From Calothrix sp. PCC 7103 (lineage in GTDB: Bacteria > Cyanobacteriota > Cyanobacteriia > Cyanobacteriales > Nostocaceae): 64,000 nucleotides of DNA. The stretch lies in NCBI RefSeq assembly GCF_000331305.1, contig NZ_KB217480.1:280538-344537 (forward strand), written 5' to 3'. Positions within the stretch are counted from its first letter, which is position 1; every line of letters starts with the position of its first letter. Positions 51,895 through 60,852 of the stretch are shown here, in pieces. The position numbers and the translations under genes are program-made. The notes below the pieces were generated by a model. That model ran no database searches. It was not told the origin of the DNA and was given only the letters and a program-made list of their open reading frames with translations.

Positions 51895-54608
51895 ATGACT
51901 TTAATTGACCGTACCGCTTACCCCAAATTTAAACAATTCCCCGACGCTAAGGAGCTTGCGGAGCTTTATACTCCAATACCAGAAGAAATTAAGCTTGCAA
52001 AGTCTAAAACTAAGAGCCACGAGGGGTTTTTTAGTTTCATCGTCATGTTAAAATCTTTTCAAAGGCTTGGTTATTTTCCACATCCTGAACTGGTACCAAT
52101 CGCGGTCATTAAACATTTAAGGTCGTGTTTAAAGTTACTTTCTTGGGTGAAAGCAATACCATCTGAACGCCAGCGCTACACTTATCAGGATACAATACGT
52201 TTGTATTTAGGCGTTAAACAGTATGATCAATCTGCCCAAAAAATCATAGCTATCTTAGTTGCACAACAAGCAGAAGTAAAAGACCACCCTGCTGATTTGA
52301 TTAACGCAGCAATTGAGGAGTTGGTTAAACAAAGATATGAATTACCTGCATTCAGTACGCTTGACCGTTTGATTTGTCATATTCGTGCGATGGTTAATAA
52401 CCGTCTATTTATTCGGGTTTCTAGTAGTTTGACTGTCACCGAAATTCTTTATTTAGACCAGTTAGTTAAGGGAGATGCAGACTCCGACTTAGCCACACTT
52501 AATTTGATTAAATCACCACCCAAAAGCGCAAAATTAAATGCGATGAAGGAACTTCTGGCTAAATATGATTCTTTGATTTAAAAGAAACCGAAGACTTACT
52601 GAATACATTAAAAGAGGTATTAAACGCATCAAAAGAAGCTCCTGATAGTGCAGTATTGGGCGACAAAGTACAGTATATTTTAGATGAGCGTGGTGGCACT
52701 GATTTATTGCTAGAAAAGTTTGAAGAGATAGCGGCTTACAATACAAATAATCACTTGCCTTTGGTATGGCGTTTTTATTCTGGAAATCGTAAAACATTAT
52801 TTGATTTAGTACGTTCCTTAGATATACTCTCAACTTCCGCAGAAGAATCAGTAATTAATGCTGTGAAGTTTTTGCTAGATAACGAACACAAACGTAGACC
52901 AAATTTACCCGCTGAAATTGATTTGAGTTTTGTGGGTAAACATTGGCGTGCTTTAATTATAACAGAAGTCAAGGGAAAGAAAGTTTTAAGACGCCAACAA
53001 CTAGAAATTTGTATTTTCTCTTACCTTGCAGAAGATTTTAAAACAGGAGATGCATGTGTCGTTGGGTCTGAAAGTTATGCTGATTTCCGCGACCAATTGT
53101 TATCAGAAACCGAATGTATACCGTTGATAGAAGATTACTGTAATCTACTCGGCTACCCAAATAACCCTGAAGATTTTGTTGAGTATTTACGTACTGAATT
53201 AATACGAGTTTCTCTTGAAGTAGATAAAATATGTGCGGATGGTAAACAAGTAACGATTAATAGTAAAGGTGAACCTTCGCTTAGGCGGCTAGAAACTCCC
53301 CCCCAACCAAAAGAGGTAGAAGAATTAGAAGCAAAAATTCGTGAATTGATGCCTGAGCGTAGTATCTTAGATATTCTTTCTAATGTTGAGCATTGGTTAA
53401 ATTGGACGAGGCATTTTGGTCCACTGTCAGGTAGTGAACCAAAGTTAAAAGAACCCGCAGAACGCTATATTTTTACAACGTTTGCTTATGGCTGCAATCT
53501 TGGACCAAACCAAATGGCGCGACATTCAAGGGGCGCAGTTACTTCTCATATGATGTCTTATGCAAATCGGCGCCATATTAGTGCTTCTATTTTAGAGGCT
53601 GCAACTCGAGACATTATTAACGCTTTCAACCGTTTTAGCTTACCAAATTGTTGGGGCACTGGGAAGAAGGCGGCTGCCGATGGTAGTAAATTTGAGATAT
53701 ACGAAAACAATTTACACAGTGAGTACCACATCCGTTATGGCGGATATGGTGGTATTGCTTATCATCACGTTTCTGATAAGTATATTGCTTTATTTACTCA
53801 CTTTATTACTTGTGGTGTATGGGAGGCAATATATATTTTAGATGGGTTATTAAAAAATCTTTCTGACATTCAACCTGATACCTTGCACGCGGATACCCAA
53901 GGTCAATCAGGACCCGTGTTTGCCTTATCTTATCTTCTTGGTATCAAATTAATGCCACGTATACGTAACTGGAAGGATTATACTTTTGTCCGTCCCAGTG
54001 CTGACATCACCTATAGTTACATCGACCCGTTGTTTACTTCAGTAGTCAACTGGAATTTAATCAAGACACATTGGCACGACATGATGCGGGTCGTGCTGTC
54101 GATTAAGGCTGGAAAAGTCATGCCTTCAACCTTGCTACGTAAGTTGAACAGCTACAGTAAGAAGAATCGCCTCTATCAAGCGTTTTTAGAATTGGGTAAG
54201 GCTGTGCGAACTATGTTTCTGTTAGATTACATCTCTAATGTCAGGATGCGACAAGAAATTAACGCAATTACAAATATTGTGGAGATATACCACGGGTTTT
54301 TAGATTGGGTGTTTTTTGGTAAACAAGGCGCCATTACAGAGAATGACCCAATCGAGCAAGAAAAACGGCTAAAGTACCTTGATTTGGTAGCAAGTGCTGT
54401 TATTTTACACAACACGGTTGATATGTCGTTGGCGATTCAAACGTTAATGTCACGAGGGGAAGTGATTCCAATGCGACATTTAGCTGCTCTAAGTCCATAC
54501 GTAACTAGACATATTAAAAGATACGGAGACTATGTAGTGAATTTACAGAATATTCCGCAACCGTTAGAAGCAGCGATTAACCTACCACCCGAAATCTTTG
54601 AAACCTAG
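51895..54608 (+). pseudogene. tnpA: Tn3-family transposase split by one frameshift
   Basis: The first frame from the ATG at 51895 (MTLIDRTAYPKFKQFPDAKE) carries the DUF4158 N-terminal domain to 52581; the -1 frame continues from about 52569 (DLKETEDLLNTLKEVLN) to 54608. The C-terminal part has the DDE catalytic core: AAADGSKFEIYENNLHSEYH, YHHVSDKYIALFTHFITCGV, HADTQGQSGPVFALSYLLGI and RNWKDYTFVRPS. Total about 900 residues with the shift corrected, typical of TnpA. The frame change near 52569-52578 has no classic slippery heptamer, so mutation or sequencing error is likelier than programmed shifting. Confidence 0.9.
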
Positions 54609-54620
54609 ACACAGCAAGAC

Positions 54621-54668
54621 TTTCCAGACTATCTTGCAGGTTTTTACACGTATCTCGGCTCAACGTCT
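54621..54668 (-). repeat. Right 48-bp inverted repeat of the Tn3-family transposon
   Basis: Begins TTTCCAGACTATCTTGCAGG and ends CTCGGCTCAACGTCT. Also supplies the last codons and stop of the truncated STAND gene next to it. Confidence 0.92.
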
Positions 54669-55243
54669 TGTGTAATACGAGCAAGGTTGGCTAGGGGTTC
54701 CACTCCTGGTACTATTGGTTGGTAGTAGTGCCAATTTTCGCTATCTGGCAAAGCTCCTACTTTTAAAGATGGCAATATTCCACCCAAAACTAATGATGAT
54801 TTGCCACTACCTGAAGAGCCAATGACAGCTAATAAACGGTTTTCTTTGAGATGGTTTAATAGTTTATCTAAAAGACGCTGGCGCCCGTAAAATAGCTTGT
54901 GTTTTTCTTCTCGAAACGCTTCTAAACCTAAGTAAGGACACTGAGAATCATCTAAAGAAGGCGCCAGTGCTGGGTCAAATTCAATTAAAGTGGCATCAGG
55001 TGGTTCAAGCCCAGCACGGTATAATACTGTTGTCCAATAATCTAATAAACTTTGACAAGCCCATCGGTCTTCATCTGTATCTAATAACACCCCTGTTGCT
55101 CGTCCTCGACAAATAAATTCTTCTACTTCTGTTAGTAATTCTTGTGTATTACCTAGTTCACGATGGCGTTTTAGAAGTTCGCTATGTACCGCGCGTAAGG
55201 ATGTTAGCGAAGGATATTTTTCTTGGGGTATGCTTGTCAACAT
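54644..55243 (-). pseudogene. STAND NTPase truncated by the Tn3-family transposon
   Basis: 199 codons remain. A helical N-terminus (LTSLRAVHSELLKRHRELGN) leads into CPYLGLEAFREEKHKLFYGR and Walker A LLAVIGSSGSGKSSLVLGGI, the signature of large nSTAND proteins that usually carry WD40 or other sensor repeats. Homology ends at PLANLARITQD, exactly where the transposon starts; the final residues come from the inverted repeat. Starts 8 bp after the TIR gene, so the two formed an operon. Confidence 0.9.
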
Positions 55244-55250
55244 TTCTATT

Positions 55251-56681
55251 TTACTCCATCATCCTCAAAACAGAAGCTAGGGGTTCGCCAACTATCCGCA
55301 AATTACCACACAATCGCTTTAATTCTGTATCTACACGATAAAACCTCTCACCTGCACGTCTACGAAAACTTCGGAAGCAGCGTTTAACTTTAGCTGGGTT
55401 TTGCTCAGTAATTGCGTTGTCCAAACTTTCAGTATCCTTTTTGAGCAAAAGTGCCCATTCTTCTATAATATCTTGATAAAAAGATTCTGTCATAGCTTTT
55501 AAATCAGTCCATGACATTTCTAATTCAAATATATCTTTTTCTAAATTTGCTTCAATACGGCGTAGTTCTAAATCCATTTCCTGCCAATCGTTATGACTTT
55601 TGACCATATCTGTCAGGTTGTTATTGAGGTCAATCAGAGCATCTATACTATTTTTTAATTGTTGTGTTCTGTTTGGACTGAGTTGAGAATCTGTTAGGTT
55701 AGAGTGCAAGTAGTTCATTGCGCTAACAAGAGCAGGTAGACGCAAGACGCGCGCTGCTGTGTTAAGGCTAGTATTAATTCTTGAAGGTTGAATTGCTAGC
55801 ACACGATTTATCAACCAAACTGTCCTTTTTAATTGCCGTATTTCTAAACTTTCAATTGCTCCATGTAACTGTGTTACAGCTTCTTCAAGGTCTTTTATCC
55901 AGACGGTTTCATTTTGTGTTAAATTTCCTCTAACTGTAACCTCCCTAACGTCAGCCACTATTTGCTGCAATGTTAGCTGATGGTCTAAAAGAATATCTAA
56001 AGCTGTATCATCATTGGGAAATCGTTTAGCTTCTTGGACTATACCGCTGTAAGATTGAAATTTTAATGTATGTAATAAGTCGTGCAAATCTTTATAATTA
56101 CCTAAAATCTCGATTTGCTCACAGACTGCTTGAAAATCTGTACGAAAAGCTACTACTGTGGCACGGATATCAGGCGCTATCATCATTTCTGATAAAGCTT
56201 CTAGACCGTTATGTACTGTACGGCTATTGTATTCATTTTGACTAATTTGTTTATTACTCTTTTCTAATTGGGTAGGTGATATAGCATTTATTAAACGTTG
56301 CCATGATTGTTCTGAGCTTTGATGTAAGTCTACAGCAACCAAGGCACGTAAACGAGCAGGCAAGTCACAAGTTTTTGTAATTACAGGAATTGTTTTCCAA
56401 CTGCCAGTATCTAATCCGTAACTTCCTACTAAGATACTATCGAATTGCCCCCATGTGTCTTCGAGATAGTTGGGAGTTAAAACAAGTAATGTTCGATGGC
56501 TTTCTTTTATGGCTCGTTCTATTTCGTCTAGTTTGGGGCGCCCTAATTCAAATAGTAGTTGTTCTGTATACCTTATACCTACGTGTTCTAGTTTCGGTAA
56601 CAACTCGTTTGTTACCCACCCTTGATCTGCTGGGCTATAGCTTATAAATACGTCATAGACGCTTTTTGCTTGTCCGCTCAT
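55251..56681 (-). CDS. TIR-domain protein with a helical C-terminal region
   Basis: 476 residues from the ATG at 56681. TIR domain at about 8-145: YDVFISYSPADQGWVTNELL, LGRPKLDEIERAIKESHRTL and LVLTPNYLEDTWGQFDSILV. In catalytic TIRs a Glu usually occupies the position four after the Trp of this last motif; here it is Asp (WGQFD), so NADase activity is uncertain. Residues about 150-476 are coiled-coil helices (LKRTVWLINRVLAIQPSRIN, RRIEANLEKDIFELEMSWTD). Formerly coupled to a STAND NTPase 8 bp downstream, now truncated, so the pair is probably non-functional as a defence module. Confidence 0.85.
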   Translation of the reverse strand: MSGQAKSVYDVFISYSPADQGWVTNELLPKLEHVGIRYTEQLLFELGRPKLDEIERAIKESHRTLLVLTPNYLEDTWGQFDSILVGSYGLDTGSWKTIPVITKTCDLPARLRALVAVDLHQSSEQSWQRLINAISPTQLEKSNKQISQNEYNSRTVHNGLEALSEMMIAPDIRATVVAFRTDFQAVCEQIEILGNYKDLHDLLHTLKFQSYSGIVQEAKRFPNDDTALDILLDHQLTLQQIVADVREVTVRGNLTQNETVWIKDLEEAVTQLHGAIESLEIRQLKRTVWLINRVLAIQPSRINTSLNTAARVLRLPALVSAMNYLHSNLTDSQLSPNRTQQLKNSIDALIDLNNNLTDMVKSHNDWQEMDLELRRIEANLEKDIFELEMSWTDLKAMTESFYQDIIEEWALLLKKDTESLDNAITEQNPAKVKRCFRSFRRRAGERFYRVDTELKRLCGNLRIVGEPLASVLRMME

Positions 56682-56798
56682 CAATTTTTTGTAGGCATTT
56701 AATTAGTTTAGTGTCATTTAGACTTCATACTAATTACCTATTTTTCCAGATTATTTAAAATATTATACACATTTTGATGGTGCGGATTACTCGTGTAT

Positions 56799-56880
56799 AA
56801 AGAACGCGACGTGCGTATCCCAACAGAACTTCATCAGTTTTTACCAGCCAACCGTCGGCGAACCCATCTTCATCAGTCAT
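56799..56880 (+). pseudogene. Fragment of the tyrosine integrase gene
   Basis: AAAGAACGCGACGTGCGTAT and CAACCGTCGGCG match 49833-49890 almost base for base, then about 19 bp are deleted and CCCATCTTCATCAGTCA resumes the match. It corresponds to the KERDVRIPTELYQFLLANRR region. Direct orientation relative to the intact gene. Confidence 0.9.
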
Positions 56881-57343
56881 TCAACGTGCGTGACGCACTA
56901 ACAATAATACCGTACTTATATAAACATTCTCTTTTTAATTGTCCACTTTCATACCATTGCTTACACAAACTTTTCTTAGCTCACATCTTGCACCAAAGTA
57001 TAAATACTTAAAAATTATTTTTTTAATAAACATACATTTTTATCAACAAGACGTTAAATTAGCATTTATAGCCTGCGTAGGCAGGCTTTGTTTGTATAGT
57101 CTAGCCCTTCTAGGGTGTAGGTGCAAGATATGAGTTAGCTCCTGACTCATAACATTCGTAGTGCGACTGTCCACACTTGTACCATTCCCTTGAAATTCCT
57201 TGTAAAATACCATCCACATAAGAATTTTCTGCTAATAGCTGACCAAAGCGTAAAATTCTCGTAACCAATACCTGTAAATATTGTCCTTCGTAAGTGTAGA
57301 CATGGTAATCAGAATAATCTAATTCGTCTATAGGTACTCTCAT
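56873..57343 (-). pseudogene. MORN_2/YwqK-like repeat gene interrupted by a MITE
   Basis: The minus-strand frame starts MRVPIDELDYSDYHVYTYEG at 57343 and reads through SREWYKCGQSHYECYESGA at the element border. With the 153-bp element and one flank copy removed it continues KKSLCKQWYESGQLKRECLY and ends near 56873. The WYxxGQxxxECxYxxG spacing is that of MORN_2 repeats found in YwqK-type antitoxins. As it stands the frame stops 24 residues into the element. Confidence 0.6.
56981..57133. mobile_element. 153-bp MITE inserted in a MORN_2-like gene
   Basis: Ends TCACATCTTGCACC (56981-56994) and GGTGCAAGATATGA (57120-57133) are 14-bp inverted repeats with one mismatch, flanked by CTTAGC and GTTAGC (5 of 6 alike), matching the 6-bp duplication of the element at 3392. 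The interior carries the AGCCTGCGTAGGCAGGCTTT palindrome and CCCTTCTAGGG, shared with the relic at 48617. Confidence 0.85.
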
Positions 57344-57389
57344 AAAAACGTAATTAATTTACAAAACTCCCTATTAACTATTAAATACA

Positions 57390-58049
57390 GTACCAAACTG
57401 CAAAATTATAGGTACTGACATAAACTTATTAGCCAATAATAGCTTAATAATATCATAAAAAGAGAATATTGAACTAACGCGCAACTCATGCTTATACCGT
57501 AAACAACAGGGCTTAGTACCTTAAAATTAGCCCTCTGGAGTACCAAAAACAGCACTCTTATTATGGTACTTAGAAACATTAATTGTAGTCCTAGGCAGTC
57601 TTGTTACATCAATTTGCCACCGTGGTACTGGTACAACAAATCGATAAAATATTTTTTTTATAGATACATAATATGTGCCCTAAAAAAAAATATTTTTTGA
57701 ATTTACCCTCTGTACCGTACCCAATATAATACATTTTTTCTATAGATGCAGGTACATTTTCGGCGCCTTGTACCTATAAAAACTGGTACTAGACAGCATA
57801 ATGCATAGGTACAGACATGGTTTTGCGTACCTTGAGAGTAGCATTAATGTACCGCAAGCAGTATGAGCATGTACCGATTATTTTTGAATTTAAATTTGAG
57901 ATGTTTATTTAACACAAATTATCTCTAAATATTGACTATACATTTTATAATTGTGCTTGAAATATACAAATAAAAAATTGTTCTTTATTATGAAGACGCT
58001 ATTGCATCCTACAATAAACCTTCAGGTACTGCTCAAGCATGTGCAGTAC
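57390..58049. promoter_or_regulatory. Cluster of 18 GTAC motifs in a gene-free region
   Basis: GTAC occurs 18 times in 660 bp (for example 57390, 57516, 57566, 57625, 57631, 57712, 57717, 57752, 57786, 57827, 57871, 58026, 58046), often as GGTAC or GTACC; about 2-3 would be expected by chance. Many are spaced 15-40 bp apart. No coding frame is supported between 57344 and 58166. Possible roles are a partition site, replication iterons or a cooperative regulator-binding region; none is proven. Confidence 0.6.
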
Positions 58050-58059
58050 CTGAAGGTTT
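58016..58059. promoter_or_regulatory. Perfect 17-bp inverted repeat with 10-nt loop
   Basis: AAACCTTCAGGTACTGC and GCAGTACCTGAAGGTTT pair perfectly around TCAAGCATGT. Each arm holds one GTAC of the cluster. No T run follows, so an operator, origin hairpin or attachment-like site is as likely as a terminator. Confidence 0.75.
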
Positions 58060-58166
58060 GGAATGTTTTCACCAATACTATGTAGTAGCTATGAATTAAT
58101 GACTACCGAAACCAGTAAATTTTTCAAAAGTTACTGCGTGGCACCTCAATTTGGTATAAACTAACG

Positions 58167-58427
58167 GTGAGTGATGTGTTTGTCGTGAGCAATGATACCG
58201 ATGCGAAAGCTAAATTCATGAGTTTGGTTGAACACACTCCATTTCGTTACATAGATGCAGGTGAGTTGAAAAATGCTCGGACAGTGGAACGGATGACGCT
58301 GTTGAGTGGGGAACTGGGACAGCGTTATGGTTATTTTCCCCGGATGAATTACAAATTACTGGGTGAAGCTTGGACGTTAGGACAAAATGACCATCTTGGA
58401 AGTTTAATTGCAGGGAAACAGTCATGA
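58167..58427 (+). pseudogene. C-terminal fragment of an F420/NADP oxidoreductase-like protein
   Basis: 86 codons from a GTG: SDVFVVSNDTDAKAKFMSLV, EHTPFRYIDAGELKNARTVE and RMTLLSGELGQRYGYFPRMN are the C-terminal half of NADPH-dependent F420 reductase-like proteins (NAD(P)-binding Rossmann family). The nucleotide-binding N-terminal half is absent; the upstream DNA is the GTAC region. It overlaps the next small ORF by 4 bp. Confidence 0.75.
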
Positions 58428-58576
58428 TACTCAAATGGCTATTTAGCAGGTTAGATTTTGACTTTCCCCCACCACCCCAATGTCGGGATGAAATTTGGCT
58501 CCTCACATCATTATTTCACTTGGAGCGGGAATTTCTGCCTAGCAATTGTCCTGGGGAAGATTTAGACAAGTATTAA
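58424..58576 (+). CDS. Small ORF of 50 residues in the redox cluster
   Basis: Starts at the ATG overlapping the previous stop codon (ATGA). Encodes MILKWLFSRLDFDFPPPPQC then a helical stretch (EIWLLTSLFHLEREFLPSNC). No homology recognised; coupling to the preceding frame supports translation. Confidence 0.5.
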   Translation: MILKWLFSRLDFDFPPPPQCRDEIWLLTSLFHLEREFLPSNCPGEDLDKY

Positions 58577-58593
58577 TTTAAAGGTAATTACTT

Positions 58594-58695
58594 ATGGCAA
58601 ACGTTGAAATTTACACTTGGAGTACCTGTCCATTTTGTCGTCGTGCGAAACAACTCCTAGATTCTAAAGGGGTAAGTTACACCGAAGTAGTTTAA
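58594..58695 (+). pseudogene. Glutaredoxin, truncated
   Basis: MANVEIYTWSTCPFCRRAKQ LLDSKGVSYTEVV is the start of a GrxC-type glutaredoxin with the active site CPFC, but the frame stops at 33 residues; full-length members have about 85. The rest of the fold, including the glutathione-binding TVP and GG motifs, is missing. Confidence 0.88.
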
Positions 58696-58747
58696 TCAAA
58701 AGGAATGAAAAAAATGACTAAGCCAATTAATACGAACGAACAAAACC

Positions 58748-59347
58748 ATGATTAAACTTTACGGTCACTCCATGTCTGGTAACAGCTACAAAGTTCGTCT
58801 GTTGCTGGAACTGTTGAATCTGGAATACGAATGGGTGAAAGTCGATTTAATGAAAGGTGAACATAAATCGCCGAAATATTTAGCCCTCAATCCTTTTGGA
58901 CAAGTACCCTTGCTAATCGATGGAGATATTAAACTCGCCGATGCTCAAGCAATTTTGGTATATTTGGCACGTCAGTATGGTGACGATGCTTGGCTACCTT
59001 TAGATCCATTATTCTTAGCTCAAGTGGTGCGCTGGTTATCAACTACAGCCGGAGAAGTACGTCAGGGACCGGAAAACGCCCGACTTTATCACTTATTCGG
59101 TGCAACCAGTATTAATATCGAACGAGCATATCAGAAAGCAGAGCATATCCTCACCCAGTTAAACCAACATTTAAGCACCCGCACCTGGTTAGAATTTGAA
59201 CATCCGACGATTGCAGATATAGCAGTTTTCCCCTACGTCGCGTTAGCTGGTGATGGAAAAATTGACCTCACACCTTATCCAAATGTGTTGGAGTGGATTA
59301 ACCGCGTCAAACAACTCCCCAATTACATACCAATGGCTGGACTTTAG
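58748..59347 (+). CDS. Glutathione S-transferase family protein
   Basis: 199 residues, full length. N-terminal thioredoxin-fold: MIKLYGHSMSGNSYKVRLLL, LMKGEHKSPKYLALNPFGQV then PLLIDGDIKLADAQAILVYL, with the conserved cis-Pro and the glutathione-binding Asp-Ala. The helical C-terminal domain includes LEFEHPTIADIAVFPYVALA with the N-capping Asp. Conjugates or reduces electrophiles using glutathione. It follows a glutaredoxin fragment and precedes an FMN-binding protein 21 bp on, so it belongs to a thiol-redox operon. Confidence 0.92.
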   Translation: MIKLYGHSMSGNSYKVRLLLELLNLEYEWVKVDLMKGEHKSPKYLALNPFGQVPLLIDGDIKLADAQAILVYLARQYGDDAWLPLDPLFLAQVVRWLSTTAGEVRQGPENARLYHLFGATSINIERAYQKAEHILTQLNQHLSTRTWLEFEHPTIADIAVFPYVALAGDGKIDLTPYPNVLEWINRVKQLPNYIPMAGL

Positions 59348-59368
59348 ATAATAAAAGGAGAGAAAACA

Positions 59369-60331
59369 ATGGCAAACCCAGGTTGGTCGCGTTCTGAATC
59401 ACCATTTCATGCTGGCGAACTGGCAATTCAAGCCCGATTAGGGGCACAAGAACGGATGGACAAGCAAGGAAGGCGGGTAATTCGGGAATATCTACCTGAA
59501 CAGCATCGCCAATTTTTTGCCCAACTTCCCTATGTAATTGCTGGTAGTGTGGATATATCAGGTTATACCTGGGCTTCGATTTTGGTAGGGGAACCGGGTT
59601 TTCTCTCTTCGCCCGATGAACATACTTTGCAAGTGATGGCAAAACCCTTGTATAGCGACCCTTTGGCAACTACCCTCGCCGATGGGATTGACATTGGTTT
59701 GCTGGGAATTGAATTGCATACCCGTCGCCGCAACCGCATGAATGGAACTGTCACGGCTATTTCTGACGATGGTTTTCAAGTACGGGTAGGGCAAAGTTTT
59801 GGTAACTGTCCCCAGTATATTCAAGCACGGATGTTCAGATTAGATGAATATGATGAAACTACACCTAAATCGGTTCATGCTTTAAGCAAATTTACGGAAG
59901 CAGAACGGGATTTAATTACTGCATCAGATACATTCTTCATTGCCACAGCTTACCAGGATAAATCAGCAGGTGCAGCCAAAGGTGTAGATGTTTCCCATCG
60001 CGGGGGTAAACCGGGGTTTGTGCGGATAGATGATGATTTTACCCTGACTATTCCCGATTTTGCTGGGAATTGCCATTTTAATACCTTTGGCAATTTAGAA
60101 TTAAATCCCCGTGCGGGGTTGTTGTTTGTGGATTTCGACCAAGGTAACTTATTGTACCTGACTGGTACGGCTGAGGTTATTTGGTCGGGGGATGAAATTA
60201 GTAATTATACAAATGCAGAAAGGTTATTGCGGTTTCATTTGCAACATGGTTATCGGGTGGAAGGTAGTCTTCCCCTACGTTGGTCAAATCCTGAGTTTTC
60301 CCGCTTTTTAGATGATACAGGCTCTTGGTAG
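59369..60331 (+). CDS. Pyridoxamine 5'-phosphate oxidase-like FMN-binding protein
   Basis: 320 residues. Split-barrel flavin-binding segments: LPYVIAGSVDISGYTWASIL, VGEPGFLSSPDEHTLQVMAK, RRRNRMNGTVTAISDDGFQV and VDVSHRGGKPGFVRIDDDFT, repeated twice as in the two-barrel PNPOx-like proteins with a heme- or FMN-dependent role. Larger relatives add a 2Fe-2S ferredoxin domain that is absent here. A good Shine-Dalgarno (AAGGAG) lies ahead of the ATG. Same operon as the glutathione S-transferase. Confidence 0.88.
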   Translation: MANPGWSRSESPFHAGELAIQARLGAQERMDKQGRRVIREYLPEQHRQFFAQLPYVIAGSVDISGYTWASILVGEPGFLSSPDEHTLQVMAKPLYSDPLATTLADGIDIGLLGIELHTRRRNRMNGTVTAISDDGFQVRVGQSFGNCPQYIQARMFRLDEYDETTPKSVHALSKFTEAERDLITASDTFFIATAYQDKSAGAAKGVDVSHRGGKPGFVRIDDDFTLTIPDFAGNCHFNTFGNLELNPRAGLLFVDFDQGNLLYLTGTAEVIWSGDEISNYTNAERLLRFHLQHGYRVEGSLPLRWSNPEFSRFLDDTGSW

Positions 60332-60350
60332 AAAATCCTTTATAAAATTA

Positions 60351-60482
60351 GAGGGTGTATTTGAGGATGAATTTGGCTCCTATCCCCAAGGTACTTGGGG
60401 GAGCAATCCTAGTGGCAGTCGTCATACACCCTTTAGTCGAGAAGGTTGTCTTATCTATGTCAAAATTGGACATTTGAATTAG
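60351..60482 (+). pseudogene. ChrR-like cupin, C-terminal fragment
   Basis: In frame from 60351: EGVFEDEFGSYPQGTWGSNP then SGSRHTPFSREGCLIYVKIG, the end of a cupin of the ChrR anti-sigma/DUF4437 type. No start codon and no N-terminal barrel. It lies 20 bp after the FMN-binding gene, showing that the operon once continued. Confidence 0.75.
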
Positions 60483-60852
60483 AGTTTTAACTTGGCAGAT
60501 TCAAATCACACTGTCCGCTTCCAAAAATCTGGAAAAATCTAGTAACTCCCAAATCTAGTTTCAACAAGGGGAGAGTTCAACGTATACCAGAACAGTTTGC
60601 AGGCTGAGATACCTGCACGTCGGGAGAGTTAGAAAGTAAGGTTGAAAGTTTTGCTTGCGGCGCCCACATATTAATTTTTCTAAAATAGGCGCCGAAGTCC
60701 TTACAATTAATCTTGTTACAGGCGCCACTAATCTTCTCAGTATACAATTGTCATTATTGTTACCAATTTGAATACTATGAAAATGTACAGATGCAGGCGC
60801 CGTGTGAAGTGATGTTAAAAGGTATACGGTTGAAGAGACTTAAAAGTTGTAT
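60483..60852. other. Intergenic region with four GGCGCC sites
   Basis: No gene seen. GGCGCC occurs at about 60659, 60689, 60721 and 60797. It marks the return from the GGCGCC-free redox cluster to the GGCGCC-rich background. Confidence 0.5.

Larger units (their letters stand above)
50208..54668. mobile_element. Tn3-family transposon, 4.46 kb
   Basis: Bounded by 48-bp inverted repeats with a single mismatch. It contains an XRE/zinc-ribbon gene (minus), a tyrosine recombinase (plus) and a frameshifted tnpA (plus). The layout, with a tyrosine recombinase as resolvase, is like Tn4430. The 5-bp flanks (left TTAAT, right TGTGT) do not match, so no target duplication remains. The right end cuts into a STAND NTPase gene whose other part is not found to the left, which implies deletion or recombination after insertion. 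Almost no GGCGCC inside, in contrast to its surroundings. Confidence 0.9.

Noticed and set aside
52560-52580. Programmed frameshift in the Tn3-family transposase
   Set aside because: No slippery heptamer at the overlap, and Tn3 transposases are normally made from one frame; mutation or sequencing error is more likely.
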